Assembly: GCF_003349955.1 (NCBI RefSeq)
Contig: NZ_QLKQ01000020.1
Coordinates: 26,844 to 90,843 of the forward strand
Source of the DNA: Azospirillum brasilense
Lineage (GTDB): Bacteria; Pseudomonadota; Alphaproteobacteria; Azospirillales; Azospirillaceae
DNA: 64,000 bases
Direction of reading: 5' to 3'
Position 1 is the stretch's first letter, and the number at the start of each line of letters is the position of its first letter. The notes under the pieces were generated by a model. That model was not told where the DNA came from. It did no database searches and worked only from the letters and a program-made list of their open reading frames with translations. Made by a program: the position numbers and the translations under genes. Of the stretch, positions 48,633 to 58,160 are shown piece by piece.

Positions 48633-48646
48633 AAGTACCGGTACTT
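48633..48646. promoter_or_regulatory. 14-bp perfect palindrome upstream of the nap operon
   Basis: AAGTACCGGTACTT is fully self-complementary and lies 24 bp before the FNR-type box. It may be an operator for an additional regulator of nap, or a chance palindrome. Confidence 0.4.
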
Positions 48647-48669
48647 AGGGATTGGTTCGGTGCCGGCAC

Positions 48670-48683
48670 TTGACCTCGGTCAA
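48670..48683 (+). promoter_or_regulatory. FNR/Dnr-type box upstream of napEDABC
   Basis: TTGACCTCGGTCAA is a perfect TTGAC-N4-GTCAA dyad, the binding pattern of the CRP/FNR family used for oxygen or nitric-oxide control of nitrate respiration genes. It lies about 240 bp before napE, so a long leader or an alternative arrangement is implied. Confidence 0.75.
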
Positions 48684-48744
48684 GCCACTCATGATGCGAA
48701 AGGATGAAGCTCCGCCGTGACGCCGCAGGGTGATCGTGTTTGCC

Positions 48745-48872
48745 CTTCATAGCCCTCTCCCCCCTGGGGAGAGGGTGGCCCAAAGGGCCGGTGAGGGGGT
48801 TGCGCTTGTGCCGGACGTGGCGCCACGCACACCCCCCTCACCCTAACCCTCTCCCCGGAGGGGAGAGGGGAT
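48745..48872. repeat. GC-rich intergenic inverted-repeat element (upstream of napE)
   Basis: Outer arms CCCTCTCCCCCCTGGGGAG and CCCTCTCCCCGGAGGGGAG flank a core with GGTGAGGGGG / CCCCCTCACC pairing. The element sits between the FNR-type box and napE and would be transcribed in the nap leader. It belongs to the same class as the 47138 element. Confidence 0.8.
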
Positions 48873-48924
48873 CTCAAGTGCGAAAGCCGTGCGCGATACC
48901 GTTCGATCAATCCATGGGACCGCC

Positions 48925-49101
48925 ATGACCGCGCCGCCCGCCCGCACCGCCGACACCGCCGCCCCGACCCGCCGCTTCGAGGGGCTGGTCTTTTTCGTCC
49001 TGTCCATCCTGATCTGGCCGTTCCTGGCGATCGGGCTGGTCGGGGCCTACGGCTTCTCCGTCTGGATGTACCAGATCCTGTCCCACTCCGGCGGGATGTG
49101 A
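48925..49101 (+). CDS. napE: Periplasmic nitrate reductase, NapE protein
   Basis: This 58-residue protein is a typical NapE: a short basic N-terminus and one transmembrane helix (LVFFVLSILIWPFLAIGLVG). Its function is not firmly established, though it is the usual first gene of alphaproteobacterial nap operons. ATG 48925 is chosen because it gives the family length; the upstream ORF start at 48889 adds 12 residues. Seven bases separate it from napD. Confidence 0.9.
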   Translation: MTAPPARTADTAAPTRRFEGLVFFVLSILIWPFLAIGLVGAYGFSVWMYQILSHSGGM

Positions 49102-49108
49102 GGCGGCC

Positions 49109-49402
49109 ATGCCCGAACTGCACATTTCCAGCCTCGTCATCCAGCACGCGCCCGACCGCACCGCCGCCCTGAAGGAGCTGGTCGCCGTGCTCGACGGCGC
49201 CGACTGGCACGCGTCGGAGAACGGCAAGGCCATCGTCACGCTGGAAACCGCGACGGAGGCCGAGGTCCTGGACCGCATCGCCGACATCAACGCCATGGCG
49301 GGCGTCCACACCACCACGCTGGTCTACCACCACTACGAGGACGCCGAGCGCTGCGCGGAGCCGATGCCCGCCGACACCGCCCTCGTCCCCCACGCCCATT
49401 GA
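49109..49402 (+). CDS. napD: NapD, chaperone for NapA
   Basis: This 97-residue protein has the NapD pattern: [37 protein letters not shown] and the C-terminal [19 protein letters not shown]. NapD binds the twin-arginine signal of NapA and proofreads its maturation in the cytoplasm. It is directly upstream of napA with a 44-bp gap. Confidence 0.95.
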   Translation: MPELHISSLVIQHAPDRTAALKELVAVLDGADWHASENGKAIVTLETATEAEVLDRIADINAMAGVHTTTLVYHHYEDAERCAEPMPADTALVPHAH

Positions 49403-49446
49403 CGTCCGTCCAAGACAAGACGACCCGCCCCAGGAGGCACCCCCCT

Positions 49447-51957
49447 ATGTCCCTGACCCGCCGTGATTATCTGAAGGTCCAAGCCGCCGTGACCGCGGCG
49501 GCGGCGGCCGGTGTGAGCCTGCCGGCCGCCCTCCAGACCGCCGAGGCCGGCACCCTGACGGCCGGCGCCGACGCCAAGCTCACCTGGTCGAAGGCCCCCT
49601 GCCGCTTCTGCGGCACCGGCTGCGGCGTCATGGTCGGCGTGAAGGAGGGGCGCATCGTCGCCACCCACGGCGACGTGAAGGCCGAGGTCAACCGCGGCCT
49701 GAACTGCGTGAAGGGCTATTTCCTGTCCAAGATCATGTACGGCGAGGACCGGCTGACCCAGCCGCTGCTGCGCATGAAGGACGGCCAGTTCCACAAGGAA
49801 GGCGAGTTCACCCCGATCAGCTGGGACCAGGCCTTCGACATCATGGCCACCAAGTGGAAGGAGACCCTGAAGAAGAAGGGTCCGACCGCGGTGGGCATGT
49901 TCGGCTCCGGCCAGTGGACGATCATGGAAGGCTACGCCGCCTCCAAGTTCATGAAGGCGGGCCTGCGCTCCAACAACCTCGACCCCAACGCCCGCCACTG
50001 CATGGCGTCGGCGGTGGTCGGCTTCATGCGCACCTTCGGCATGGACGAGCCGATGGGCTGCTACGACGACATGGAGCAGGCCGACGCCTTCGTGCTGTGG
50101 GGCTCCAACATGGCGGAGATGCACCCCATCCTGTGGACCCGCGTCACCGACCGCCGGCTGACCCATGAGGGCTGCAAGGTCGCCGTCCTGTCCACCTACG
50201 AGCACCGCAGCTTCGACCTCGCCGACATCGGCCTGGTCTTCACGCCGCAGTCCGATCTGGCAATCCTCAACTACATCGCCAACCACATCATCAAGACGGG
50301 CCGGGTGAACCAGGAGTTCATCGCCAAGCACGTCAACTTCAAGCGCGGCCGCGACGACATCGGCTACGGCCTGCGGCCCGAGCATCCGCTGGAGCAGAAG
50401 GCGAAGAACGTCGCCAAGGCCAACGAGTCCGACCCGATCTCCTTCGAGGAGTTTGCCAAGTTCGTCGAGCCCTACACGCTGGAGAAGGCGCACGAGCTGT
50501 CGGGTGTGCCGAAGAACCGGCTGGAGGCGCTGGCCGAGCTGTACGCCGACCCGAAGGTGAAGGTCATGTCCTTCTGGACCATGGGCTTCAACCAGCACAC
50601 CCGCGGCGTCTGGGCCAACAACCTCGTCTACAACATCCATCTGCTGACCGGGAAGATCAGCCAGCCGGGCTGCGGCCCCTTCTCGCTGACCGGCCAGCCC
50701 TCGGCCTGCGGCACGGCGCGCGAGGTCGGCACCTTCTCGCACCGGCTGCCCGCCGACATGGTGGTCACCAACCCGGAACACCGCAAGCACGCCGAGGAGA
50801 TCTGGAAGCTGCCGGAAGGCACGATCCCGGACAAGGTCGGCTACCACGCCGTCCAGCAGGACCGCATGCTGAAGGACGGCAAGCTCAACGCCTACTGGGT
50901 CCAGTGCAACAACAACATGCAGACGGCGCCGAACACGGCGAACGAGACGTACCAGGGCTATCGGAACCCGGAGAACTTCATCGTCGTGTCGGACGCCTAT
51001 CCGACGGTGACGGCGCTGGCCGCCGACCTGATCCTGCCGACCGCCATGTGGGTGGAGAAGGAAGGCGGCTACGGCAACGCCGAACGCCGCACCCAGGTGT
51101 GGCACCAGCTCGTCGGCGCGCCCGGCGAGGCGCGCTCCGACCTCTGGCAGATCATCGAGTTCTCCAAGCGCTTCAAGATCGAGGAGGTGTGGCCGGAGGA
51201 GCTGATCGCCAAGAAGCCGGAGGTCCGCGGCAAGACGCTCTACGACGTGCTGTACTGCAACGGTCAGGTCAACGCCTTCCCGCTGTCGGACTGCGACCCG
51301 GCCTATGAGAACCGCGAATCGCAGGCCTTCGGCTTCTACGTCCACAAGGGCCTGTTCGAGGAATACGCCACCTTCGGGCGCGGCCACGGCCACGACCTCG
51401 CCCCCTACGACATGTACCACCAGGAGCGCGGCCTGCGTTGGCCGGTGGTGAACGGCAAGGAGACGAAGTGGCGCTACCGCGAGGGCTTCGACCCCTACGT
51501 TCCGGCGGGCGAGGGCGTGCGCTTCTACGGCAACAAGGACGGCAAGGCGAACATCTTCGCGCTGCCCTATGAACCGGCGGCGGAATCGCCGGACAAGGAT
51601 TATCCGTTCTGGCTCTGCACCGGCCGCGTGGTCGAGCATTGGCACTCCGGCTCCATGACGCTGCGCGTTCCGGAGCTGCGCAAGGCCTTCCCCAGCGCCG
51701 TCGTCTTCATCCATCCCGACGACGCCAAGGACCTGAACCTGCGGCGCGGGCAGGAGGTGCGCATCGCCTCCCGCCGTGGCGAGGTGCGGGTGCGGGTCGA
51801 GACGCGGGGCCGCAACAAGCCGCCGCGGGGTCTCGTCTTCGTGCCCTTCTTCGACCACACGGTGCTCATCAACAAGGTGACGCTGGACGCCACCGACCCG
51901 CTGAGCAAGCAGACCGACTTCAAGAAATGCGCGGTCAAGATCATCCCCGTCGCGTGA
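49447..51957 (+). CDS. napA: Periplasmic nitrate reductase catalytic subunit NapA
   Basis: This 836-residue molybdoenzyme reduces nitrate to nitrite in the periplasm. It has a twin-arginine signal ([13 protein letters not shown]), a 4Fe-4S site CRFCGTGC with a fourth cysteine in GLNCVKG, and the molybdenum-ligating cysteine in NARHCMASA (near residue 185). The C-terminal molybdopterin dinucleotide-binding domain includes [16 protein letters not shown]. The length and motif order are canonical. ATG 49447 gives the signal peptide at the N-terminus, with CAGGAGG 16-10 bases upstream. Confidence 0.98.
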   Translation: MSLTRRDYLKVQAAVTAAAAAGVSLPAALQTAEAGTLTAGADAKLTWSKAPCRFCGTGCGVMVGVKEGRIVATHGDVKAEVNRGLNCVKGYFLSKIMYGEDRLTQPLLRMKDGQFHKEGEFTPISWDQAFDIMATKWKETLKKKGPTAVGMFGSGQWTIMEGYAASKFMKAGLRSNNLDPNARHCMASAVVGFMRTFGMDEPMGCYDDMEQADAFVLWGSNMAEMHPILWTRVTDRRLTHEGCKVAVLSTYEHRSFDLADIGLVFTPQSDLAILNYIANHIIKTGRVNQEFIAKHVNFKRGRDDIGYGLRPEHPLEQKAKNVAKANESDPISFEEFAKFVEPYTLEKAHELSGVPKNRLEALAELYADPKVKVMSFWTMGFNQHTRGVWANNLVYNIHLLTGKISQPGCGPFSLTGQPSACGTAREVGTFSHRLPADMVVTNPEHRKHAEEIWKLPEGTIPDKVGYHAVQQDRMLKDGKLNAYWVQCNNNMQTAPNTANETYQGYRNPENFIVVSDAYPTVTALAADLILPTAMWVEKEGGYGNAERRTQVWHQLVGAPGEARSDLWQIIEFSKRFKIEEVWPEELIAKKPEVRGKTLYDVLYCNGQVNAFPLSDCDPAYENRESQAFGFYVHKGLFEEYATFGRGHGHDLAPYDMYHQERGLRWPVVNGKETKWRYREGFDPYVPAGEGVRFYGNKDGKANIFALPYEPAAESPDKDYPFWLCTGRVVEHWHSGSMTLRVPELRKAFPSAVVFIHPDDAKDLNLRRGQEVRIASRRGEVRVRVETRGRNKPPRGLVFVPFFDHTVLINKVTLDATDPLSKQTDFKKCAVKIIPVA

Positions 51958-51968
51958 GGAGCCCGTCC

Positions 51969-52451
51969 ATGAAGACCCGCATCACCTTTGCCGCCCTCGC
52001 GCTGGCCGCGGCCATGCCGCTCCTGGTGTCCGGCGTGTTCGCCGCGGACGGGGCCGCCCCCGCGAAGGTTCCCTCCGGCCCGCACCCGATCACCCAGGAG
52101 ATCCCCGCCGACCCGATGGCGAAGGAGATCACCGACGATCACAAGCGGGCGCGGAACTACGCCGACCAGCCGCCGCTGATCCCGCACGCGATCCGCGACT
52201 ACCAGATCGACCTGAACATCAACAAGTGCATGACCTGCCATGACCGCAAGAACACCGAGGGCTCGCAGGCCCCGATGATCTCGGTCACCCACTTCCAGGA
52301 CCGCGACGGCCAGACGCTGGGCGCGGTCAGCCCGCGGCGCTACTTCTGCACCCAGTGCCACGTGCCGCAGACCGACGCCCAGCCGATCGTCGGCAACCGC
52401 TTCCGCGACATCGACAGCATCCTGGCCGGCGGAAAGGAAGGCGCCAAATGA
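51969..52451 (+). CDS. napB: NapB, diheme cytochrome c subunit
   Basis: This 160-residue protein has a signal peptide (about residues 1-25) and two heme-binding motifs, CMTCH and CTQCH. This is the standard NapB pattern for passing electrons from NapC to NapA. The gene is 11 bp after napA and overlaps napC by four bases. Confidence 0.96.
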   Translation: MKTRITFAALALAAAMPLLVSGVFAADGAAPAKVPSGPHPITQEIPADPMAKEITDDHKRARNYADQPPLIPHAIRDYQIDLNINKCMTCHDRKNTEGSQAPMISVTHFQDRDGQTLGAVSPRRYFCTQCHVPQTDAQPIVGNRFRDIDSILAGGKEGAK

Positions 52452-53068
52452 AGGGCCTTCTGAGCCTCGCCGGGCGCTTCTGGCGCGTCTTCTCGCGGCC
52501 CAGCGTTCATTTCAGCCTGGGTTTCCTGACGCTGGGCGGTTTCCTGGCCGGCGTGATGTTCTGGGGCGGCTTCAACACCGCCCTGGAGGTCACCAACAAG
52601 GAGGCCTTCTGCATCTCCTGCCACGAGATGAAGAACAACCCTTACGAGGAGCTGAAGCAGACCATCCACTTCACCAACCGCTCCGGCGTGCGCGCCACCT
52701 GCCCGGACTGCCACGTCCCGCACGACTGGACGCACAAGATCGGCCGCAAGATGCAGGCGTCGAAGGAGGTTTGGGGCAAGATCTTCGGCACCATCGACAC
52801 CCGCGAGAAGTTCCTCGACAAGCGGCTGGAGCTGGCCACCCACGAATGGGAACGGCTGAAATCCAACAACTCCCTGGAATGCCGCAACTGCCACAGCGCG
52901 GAATCCATGGACATCACCCGCCAGAACCCGCGGGCGGCGAAGATGCACGAGACCTACCTGTTCACGGGTGAGCGGACCTGCATCGACTGCCACAAGGGCA
53001 TCGCCCACCGGCTTCCCGACATGAAGGGCGTCGAGCCCGGCTGGAACGGCACCGTCTCGGCCAAGTGA
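52448..53068 (+). CDS. napC: NapC, membrane-anchored tetraheme cytochrome c
   Basis: This 206-residue protein of the NapC/NirT family has one N-terminal membrane helix ([20 protein letters not shown]) and four CxxCH sites (CISCH, CPDCH, CRNCH, CIDCH). It oxidises quinol and feeds NapB. No napF, napG or napH gene is present, as in other alphaproteobacterial napEDABC operons. The gene ends the operon before a strong terminator. Confidence 0.96.
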   Translation: MKGLLSLAGRFWRVFSRPSVHFSLGFLTLGGFLAGVMFWGGFNTALEVTNKEAFCISCHEMKNNPYEELKQTIHFTNRSGVRATCPDCHVPHDWTHKIGRKMQASKEVWGKIFGTIDTREKFLDKRLELATHEWERLKSNNSLECRNCHSAESMDITRQNPRAAKMHETYLFTGERTCIDCHKGIAHRLPDMKGVEPGWNGTVSAK

Positions 53069-53083
53069 CGCGACGCCTCGCAA

Positions 53084-53125
53084 CGAAAAACCCCTTCTCC
53101 CGGTCTCGGGAGAAGGGGTTTTTCG
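53084..53125. terminator. Bidirectional terminator napC / flgD
   Basis: A perfect 19-bp stem (53084-53102 with 53107-53125) around the loop GTCT has AAAAA on one side and TTTTT on the other. It serves the convergent nap and flagellar operons. Confidence 0.95.
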
Positions 53126-53142
53126 TTTGTTGAGGACGGAGT

Positions 53143-53793
53143 TTACGACGCGGACAGGATGTCCGTGCCCTTCACGACGGCGCCGCCCTTCAGGACGAAT
53201 TCCGTCTCGCCGTTGACGCTGCGCACCTCCTTCACCGTGTCGGTCGTCACGGTGGCGGTGGTCAGCGACGTGCCCGCCTTGTCCTTCGCCGTCACGCGCA
53301 CGAGGTAGGTGCCGTCCGCGGCGGTGGCGCCATCGCTGCGCTTGCCGTCCCAGGTGAAGGTCTGGCGGCCGGTCTTCGGGCTGCCGGGCGCGCTGTAGAT
53401 CACCTGCCCGGCGTCGTTCACCACCTCGATCTTCACCGACGCGGCGGCCCCGTCGATGGCGTAGGCCATCTCCGCCTTGCCCTCCGACAGGCTGATGCGG
53501 TCGGACGCGGCCTCCACCTTGCGGCCCAGATAGGCCATGTCCAGCCGCATGCCGCTGTTCTTCAGCGTGTCCAGCACCTGCCCCAGCGTTTCGTTCGTCC
53601 GCACGCCCTGCTCCACGGTGGAGAGCTGGGCGAGCTGCGTCATGAACTGGGTGGCGTCCATCGGCGACAACGGGTCCTGGTTGCGCAGCTGCGCGGTCAG
53701 CAGCTTCAGGAACGCCTCGTAATCCACCGTCTGCTTCTTCGCGGCGGCGGAGGGGGGTGTGGTGGCCGTGTTGGTGGCCGCGGTCGTGGTCAT
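53143..53793 (-). CDS. flgD: Flagellar hook assembly protein FlgD
   Basis: This 216-residue hook cap protein has the N-terminal motif FLKLLTAQLRNQDPLSPMDA, TQFMTQLAQLSTVEQ and a C-terminal FlgD Ig-like region with FTWDGKRSDGATAADGTYLV. The length and motifs are typical. It is the last gene of a six-gene minus-strand operon with fliL, fliM, DUF6468, motE and fliK and lies 15 bp after fliK. Confidence 0.95.
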   Translation of the reverse strand: MTTTAATNTATTPPSAAAKKQTVDYEAFLKLLTAQLRNQDPLSPMDATQFMTQLAQLSTVEQGVRTNETLGQVLDTLKNSGMRLDMAYLGRKVEAASDRISLSEGKAEMAYAIDGAAASVKIEVVNDAGQVIYSAPGSPKTGRQTFTWDGKRSDGATAADGTYLVRVTAKDKAGTSLTTATVTTDTVKEVRSVNGETEFVLKGGAVVKGTDILSAS

Positions 53794-53808
53794 GGCGGGT
53801 CCTTGCGG

Positions 53809-55116
53809 CTAGACGGAGATGTCGACGAGGCCGTCGATGGGGCGGGCGGCGCGTTCGGGCGGCAGGGCGCCGATGGGATCGGCTGGGCGGAAGGTCCGTC
53901 CGGGGCCGTCCTGGCGTCCGCCCGTCCCGTCGCCCTGGCCGGAGGAGGCGAAGCCGCGCGGCTCGCCGTCGCCGCGCAACGAGAAGTTCAGGGTGCCGCC
54001 GTCCAACTCGAACCCCGCGTCGGACAGGGCGCGCTCCAGGTGATGGATGTCCCGGCGCAGCAGGGCCAGCGTCTCCGGGCTTTCGGCCTGGACATGCAGG
54101 GCGACGCGGGCGCCGCTCAGCTCGGCGACGACGCGGACGGGGCCAAGCTCCTCCGGCTTCAGGTCGATGTGGAACTCGCCGCCGCCCGCCTCGACGACGC
54201 GCACCAGCTGGCCGGCCACCTGGGCGGCGGGCAGCCGCGCCGCGGCGCTCTCGCCAGGGTGCGCCGCGTAGTGGGCCGCCGCGTGGGCCGCCGGCGGGGC
54301 GAGGGTGGAGGGGAACGGCGCCGCGCCGACGGGGTCCGCCGTGGAGGAGAGCGCCGACAAGGCTTCCGGTCCGGCCGGGCTGCCGCGGCCTTGCCCCTGG
54401 CCCGGATTCTGGCCCGGATTCTGGCTGGTGCCGCCGTTGGACGCGGCGTTGCCGCCCGCCTGGGCCATCGTCGGCTGAATCTGGGGGGAGGGAGCCTGCG
54501 TCGCGTCGCCCTTGGCGGGCGTCGCGGAGTCCTTGGCCTGGAACAGCGGGGCCGAGTCCGGTTTGGCGCCGGAGGCCGGCGGGGGAACGGTCGGGGTGGC
54601 GGATGCCGAGGCGTCAGTCGTGGCCTGCGGCGTCCCGTCCGGTCTGGCGTCCAGGGCTGCCGCGGCGGTGGGCACCATGGGCAGCGGCGCGGCTGGTTGC
54701 GGCGAACCGGGTTGGGCCGGAGCCGGTGGCTGGGGGGCTGCGGCGTTTTCCGCAGCGGGGGCCGTGACGGGCGGCGCCAGGGGCAAGGTGCCGGTCGATG
54801 GCACAGACTCCGCCACGGCCCCGGCCGCCGCGATGCCGGGCGCCGTCGCCGGCGGCGGTGCGGTCAGCAGCGGCAGGAGCGCTACCAGGGCGGCGTCGGC
54901 CCCGGCCGGCGCGCCGCCGGTCTGGTTGGAGGAATCCGCTTGCTCTCCGTCCGCCTCGGCGCCGCCGCGTTCCGCCGCGTCGTCCAGCAGGTCGGCGAAG
55001 GGCGTGCCGGACGCCTCGTGCTCGCCCGGTGCGCCGGAGGACGGCGCCGCCGTCGCCTCCGCGGAACGGGCGGGGCGGGGCGGCGGGGCGGCGATGACGT
55101 CGGGAAGACTGGGCAT
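53809..55116 (-). CDS. fliK: Flagellar hook-length control protein FliK
   Basis: This 435-residue protein has a long Pro/Ala-rich low-complexity N-terminal part (residues 1-290). The C-terminal FliK domain (about 300-385, with VVEAGGGEFHIDLKPEELGP and LRRDIHHLERALSDAG) identifies it. FliK measures hook length and switches export specificity. Its position directly before flgD is conserved. The N-terminal half is poorly conserved, as usual. Confidence 0.88.
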   Translation of the reverse strand: MPSLPDVIAAPPPRPARSAEATAAPSSGAPGEHEASGTPFADLLDDAAERGGAEADGEQADSSNQTGGAPAGADAALVALLPLLTAPPPATAPGIAAAGAVAESVPSTGTLPLAPPVTAPAAENAAAPQPPAPAQPGSPQPAAPLPMVPTAAAALDARPDGTPQATTDASASATPTVPPPASGAKPDSAPLFQAKDSATPAKGDATQAPSPQIQPTMAQAGGNAASNGGTSQNPGQNPGQGQGRGSPAGPEALSALSSTADPVGAAPFPSTLAPPAAHAAAHYAAHPGESAAARLPAAQVAGQLVRVVEAGGGEFHIDLKPEELGPVRVVAELSGARVALHVQAESPETLALLRRDIHHLERALSDAGFELDGGTLNFSLRGDGEPRGFASSGQGDGTGGRQDGPGRTFRPADPIGALPPERAARPIDGLVDISV

Positions 55117-55163
55117 GATGCCTCTTTTTGGGAGAACCGCGTGTCTGGCAGCCGGGGCCGGGT

Positions 55164-55886
55164 TCAGTTCGTCGGCGTCTGCGTCAGGCGGACGGGCAGC
55201 GGGGCAGGCGGCGGCGGGCGGTCGCCGGGCAGGGCGCGCCGTTGCAGGACGAGGCGGGTGACCTCGCGCGCCTTGCCGTCCTCCAGTTCCGCGATGATCG
55301 GGGCGGAGCGGCGCTCGGCCATGCGGTCCAGCACATCGATGATGATGTCGGTTTCCAGGTCGTTGAAGATGCGCGCGGCGTCGCGCGGCTTCATCGTCTC
55401 GTAGATCGTCACCATGCGCTTCAGATCTTCCGCCTGAAGGTTGGAGCGCTGCTGCATCAGCGCCTCCACGTCGCGCTTGATGGCGCTCAGCTTCTGGATC
55501 TGGGCGGTGGCGCGGGTCTCGGTGGCGGTCAGCACGGCTTCCGCCTCGCCGAGATGGCGGGTGCGGGCGGTCACGTCGGCCTTCTGCTCCGCGATGGCGG
55601 CGCGCAGGGCCGGGTCGGTGCAGCTCGCCGCCGGCAGGGCGGCGTCCACGGGCGGGGCCGCCGGGGTCGCCGGCAAGGCCGCCATGGCGGAGCCCGCCGG
55701 CTCGGGCGTGGTGTCCGAAGACGCCTCGGCGCCGCCCTTCAGGTCCTTGGCCCAGGGGCGCTCATGCTTGCCGAACTCGCGGTCGAACTGCTGGGCGACG
55801 ACCGGCAGCCCTTCCATCAGCGAGCCGAGCTTGAGCGGCAGCACCATCAGGAGCGCCACCAGAGTGATGGGAAGCACGCGCAGCAT
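55164..55886 (-). CDS. motE: MotE family protein (motor chaperone)
   Basis: This 240-residue protein has one N-terminal hydrophobic anchor (VLPITLVALLMVLPLKLGSL) and a C-terminal helical MgtE-N-like domain with ARIFNDLETDIIIDVLDRMA. MotE in rhizobia is a periplasmic chaperone for MotC. The length and position between fliM/DUF6468 and fliK support the call. It starts three bases after the DUF6468 stop codon. Confidence 0.82.
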   Translation of the reverse strand: MLRVLPITLVALLMVLPLKLGSLMEGLPVVAQQFDREFGKHERPWAKDLKGGAEASSDTTPEPAGSAMAALPATPAAPPVDAALPAASCTDPALRAAIAEQKADVTARTRHLGEAEAVLTATETRATAQIQKLSAIKRDVEALMQQRSNLQAEDLKRMVTIYETMKPRDAARIFNDLETDIIIDVLDRMAERRSAPIIAELEDGKAREVTRLVLQRRALPGDRPPPPAPLPVRLTQTPTN

Positions 55887-55889
55887 GGG

Positions 55890-56534
55890 TCAGCGCTCCG
55901 GTCCGATGGCCCGCAGCCGGGCGTAGAAGGCGTTGGCGGCCTGCTGCCGCGCGCCGCCGGTGTCCACGGTGGATTCGGCGGTCTCGATGGCGGCCTCCGG
56001 GACGGGCGGCGGCTCCTCCGCCGGGCGGGCGGCGGCCCCGGCCAGCGCGGCGACGCGCATCGGGCGGAAGCCGTCCTCGTCCTCCGTCGCGTCGCTGTCC
56101 GGCGCCGAGGCGGCGTTCGCCGGGGCAGGCACCGGTTCCATAACGGAGGCGGGCGGCGGCACCGGTCGGGGCCGCGGGCGCGGCGCCGGGCCGTCCTCCA
56201 GCCGGCGGACCAGGGCGCGGGCCTCCTGCACGGACGCCTCGATGCGCTTGGACGCCCGCTCGCAGGAGCCGAGGACCAGCGCCGCCTCCTCGGTCACGCC
56301 CTTGGCGCGGTCGAGCCCGTCGGACAGCTTGGCGGACGCCTCCGTCGCGGCGGCGACCAGCCGCTGCACCGAGGCCTCCGTCTCGTCGATGGTCTTGGAG
56401 AAGGTGCCGATCAGCGCGCCGATCTCGGCTTGGCTGGACCGCATCACCTTCAGCCGCTTGTTGACGATCACCAGGAACACCGTGGCGGTGACGAGCATGA
56501 CCGCCAGGACGGCGTCAATGAGGAATGAGACCAT
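55890..56534 (-). CDS. DUF6468 domain flagellar-associated protein
   Basis: This 214-residue protein has an N-terminal transmembrane helix (LIDAVLAVMLVTATVFLVIV) and a helical DUF6468-like domain (about 30-120, with FSKTIDETEASVQRLVAAAT). A Pro/Arg-rich variable tail follows. The family occurs in alphaproteobacterial flagellar operons and has no firm function. It overlaps fliM by 20 bases and adjoins motE, so the products are probably made together. Confidence 0.8.
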   Translation of the reverse strand: MVSFLIDAVLAVMLVTATVFLVIVNKRLKVMRSSQAEIGALIGTFSKTIDETEASVQRLVAAATEASAKLSDGLDRAKGVTEEAALVLGSCERASKRIEASVQEARALVRRLEDGPAPRPRPRPVPPPASVMEPVPAPANAASAPDSDATEDEDGFRPMRVAALAGAAARPAEEPPPVPEAAIETAESTVDTGGARQQAANAFYARLRAIGPER

Positions 56535-57642
56535 CGATCAGCTCCTGCTTGGTCTCCAGGTCGGTGTCGATCTTGACGGAGATGTTGCCGTTGCGCTGGC
56601 CCATGTGGCCGGCGAAGAGGGGGGTGGTCTTGCTTTGCAGCACCACCGGCGCGTCGGGGTCGATGCGCAGCTTCAGCGAGGTGCCCTTTTCCCAGTTCAG
56701 CACCTCGCCCAGCGACACCTGCGTCTGCTGCAGCACCGCGACGAGGTCCAGCTTGGCGCGCATCAGCTCGGCCTTCAGGTGGCTTTCCCACACCGTGTCG
56801 TGGCCGAACTTCTCGCCCATGAAGGTCTGCACCAGCTTGCCGCGCACCGGCTCCAGCGTGGCGTAGGGGATGACCACCTCGGCGTGGCCGACGCGGCGCT
56901 CCACCTCCACCGCGATGCGCACGCGGATCACCGCGTTGGTGGCGCGGGTGATGGTGGCGAATTGCGGGTTCGTCTCCAGCCGGTCGAAGGTGAAGTCGAT
57001 GGGCGTGATCGGGTCGAAGGACTGGCTGAGGTCCTGGAGGATGACCTTGATCAGCCGCTCGGTGATCTTGCGCTCGATCGAGGTGTAGGTGCGCCCGTCG
57101 ATGCGCCGGGCGCGGCTGCGCCGCCCGCCCAGCAGCACGTCCATCATGCAGTAGATCAGCGCGCTGTCGACCGACACGACGATGTGGTTGTCCCACTGCT
57201 CCGCCCGCGCGACGCCGACCAGGGCCGGAAGTTCGATGGTGTCGAGGAACTCGTTGTAGCGCAGCCAGTCGATGCGCAGCAGGCTGGCCTCCACGCTGGT
57301 CGAGGAGAACTGGCGCAGCGACGTGTTCAGCAGCCGGACCATGCGGTCGAAGACCACGTCCAGCATCGGCAGCCGGTCCTTGTTGACCGTCGTCGTGCTG
57401 ATCAGCCGCTCGATGGCGCGGGTCTGCCCGGCGGATTCCGTCTGCGGCCCGACGGCGAAGTTCAGCAGGCGGTCGATCTCCTCCTGGCTCAGCTCCTTGG
57501 TGTCGGCCATCAGGGCGGCGGCCTCGGACTCACCGGAGCCGGCGTCCAGGCCCCAGTCGAGGTCGTCCCCGGAACCGTCCCCGGAACCGTTCCCGGAACC
57601 GCCGCTTTCGCCGCCGTCGTCCGTGTCGATGGGAGTGCTCAT
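56515..57642 (-). CDS. fliM: Flagellar motor switch protein FliM
   Basis: This 375-residue protein has the FliM core (about residues 55-280) and a C-terminal SpoA domain (about 300-370, LNWEKGTSLKLRIDPDAPVV). The N-terminal segment LSQEEIDRLLNFAV is the family motif. It forms the C-ring with FliG and FliN and binds phospho-CheY. An extra acidic/Gly-rich stretch (SGGSGNGSGDGSG) occurs near residues 12-30. ATG 57642 is chosen over the much longer upstream ORF. Confidence 0.93.
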   Translation of the reverse strand: MSTPIDTDDGGESGGSGNGSGDGSGDDLDWGLDAGSGESEAAALMADTKELSQEEIDRLLNFAVGPQTESAGQTRAIERLISTTTVNKDRLPMLDVVFDRMVRLLNTSLRQFSSTSVEASLLRIDWLRYNEFLDTIELPALVGVARAEQWDNHIVVSVDSALIYCMMDVLLGGRRSRARRIDGRTYTSIERKITERLIKVILQDLSQSFDPITPIDFTFDRLETNPQFATITRATNAVIRVRIAVEVERRVGHAEVVIPYATLEPVRGKLVQTFMGEKFGHDTVWESHLKAELMRAKLDLVAVLQQTQVSLGEVLNWEKGTSLKLRIDPDAPVVLQSKTTPLFAGHMGQRNGNISVKIDTDLETKQELIDGLIPH

Positions 57643-57659
57643 CCGTTCCTCTGGGTCGG

Positions 57660-58160
57660 CTATTGGGTGAGAAGGCTGCGCAGCAGGACGTCGGACACCG
57701 TGTCCGGGCCGAGGATCAGGTTGAAGCGGCGGCGCAGCTCGTCGCGCAGTCGCAGCAGGCCGGCGGAACCGCGCAGGTCGTGCTGGTCGAGGTTGCGCAG
57801 GAACTCCTGCTGGGCGTTGACGAGGTGGGGCATCGCCTGCTCCACCCGGCCGCGGTCCTTGGGCGCCAGCGCCAGCGTCACCCCGATCTTCATGAAGCGC
57901 GACGGCGTGTCGGGGCGCAGGTTCACCAGCAGCTCCGGCATGTCGAGCGTTGCCTGGGCCGGCTCGGCGATGGGCGTGCCCTCGAACAGCCGCGCCACCC
58001 CGTCCGGCCCGACGGCCATCCAGTAGCCGCCGAAGCCCGCCGCGGCGACGCCGCACAGGGCCGCCGCGCCCAGCGCCAGCCGGGCCAGCGGCAGCACGAT
58101 GACGTACATCCGCTGCCGGCCCGGCGTTCCCGTCCTTGCCTTTCCAGCATCTGTATTCAT
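57660..58160 (-). CDS. fliL: Flagellar basal body-associated protein FliL
   Basis: This 166-residue protein has an N-terminal membrane helix (LARLALGAAALCGVAAAGFG) and a C-terminal FliL domain (about 65-166) with LPELLVNLRP-like MPELLVNLRPDTPSRFMKIG and LLRLRDELRRRFNLILGPD. FliL modulates stator function. It precedes fliM by 17 bp. ATG 58160 is preferred over TTG 58178; GGAGGC lies upstream. Confidence 0.9.
   Translation of the reverse strand: MNTDAGKARTGTPGRQRMYVIVLPLARLALGAAALCGVAAAGFGGYWMAVGPDGVARLFEGTPIAEPAQATLDMPELLVNLRPDTPSRFMKIGVTLALAPKDRGRVEQAMPHLVNAQQEFLRNLDQHDLRGSAGLLRLRDELRRRFNLILGPDTVSDVLLRSLLTQ

Larger units (their letters stand above)
48538..48924. other. Intergenic region fliL-like gene / napE
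   Basis: This 387-bp region holds a terminator, a 14-bp palindrome, a consensus FNR/Dnr box and a large GC-rich repeat, each listed separately. No gene was found. Confidence 0.8.
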
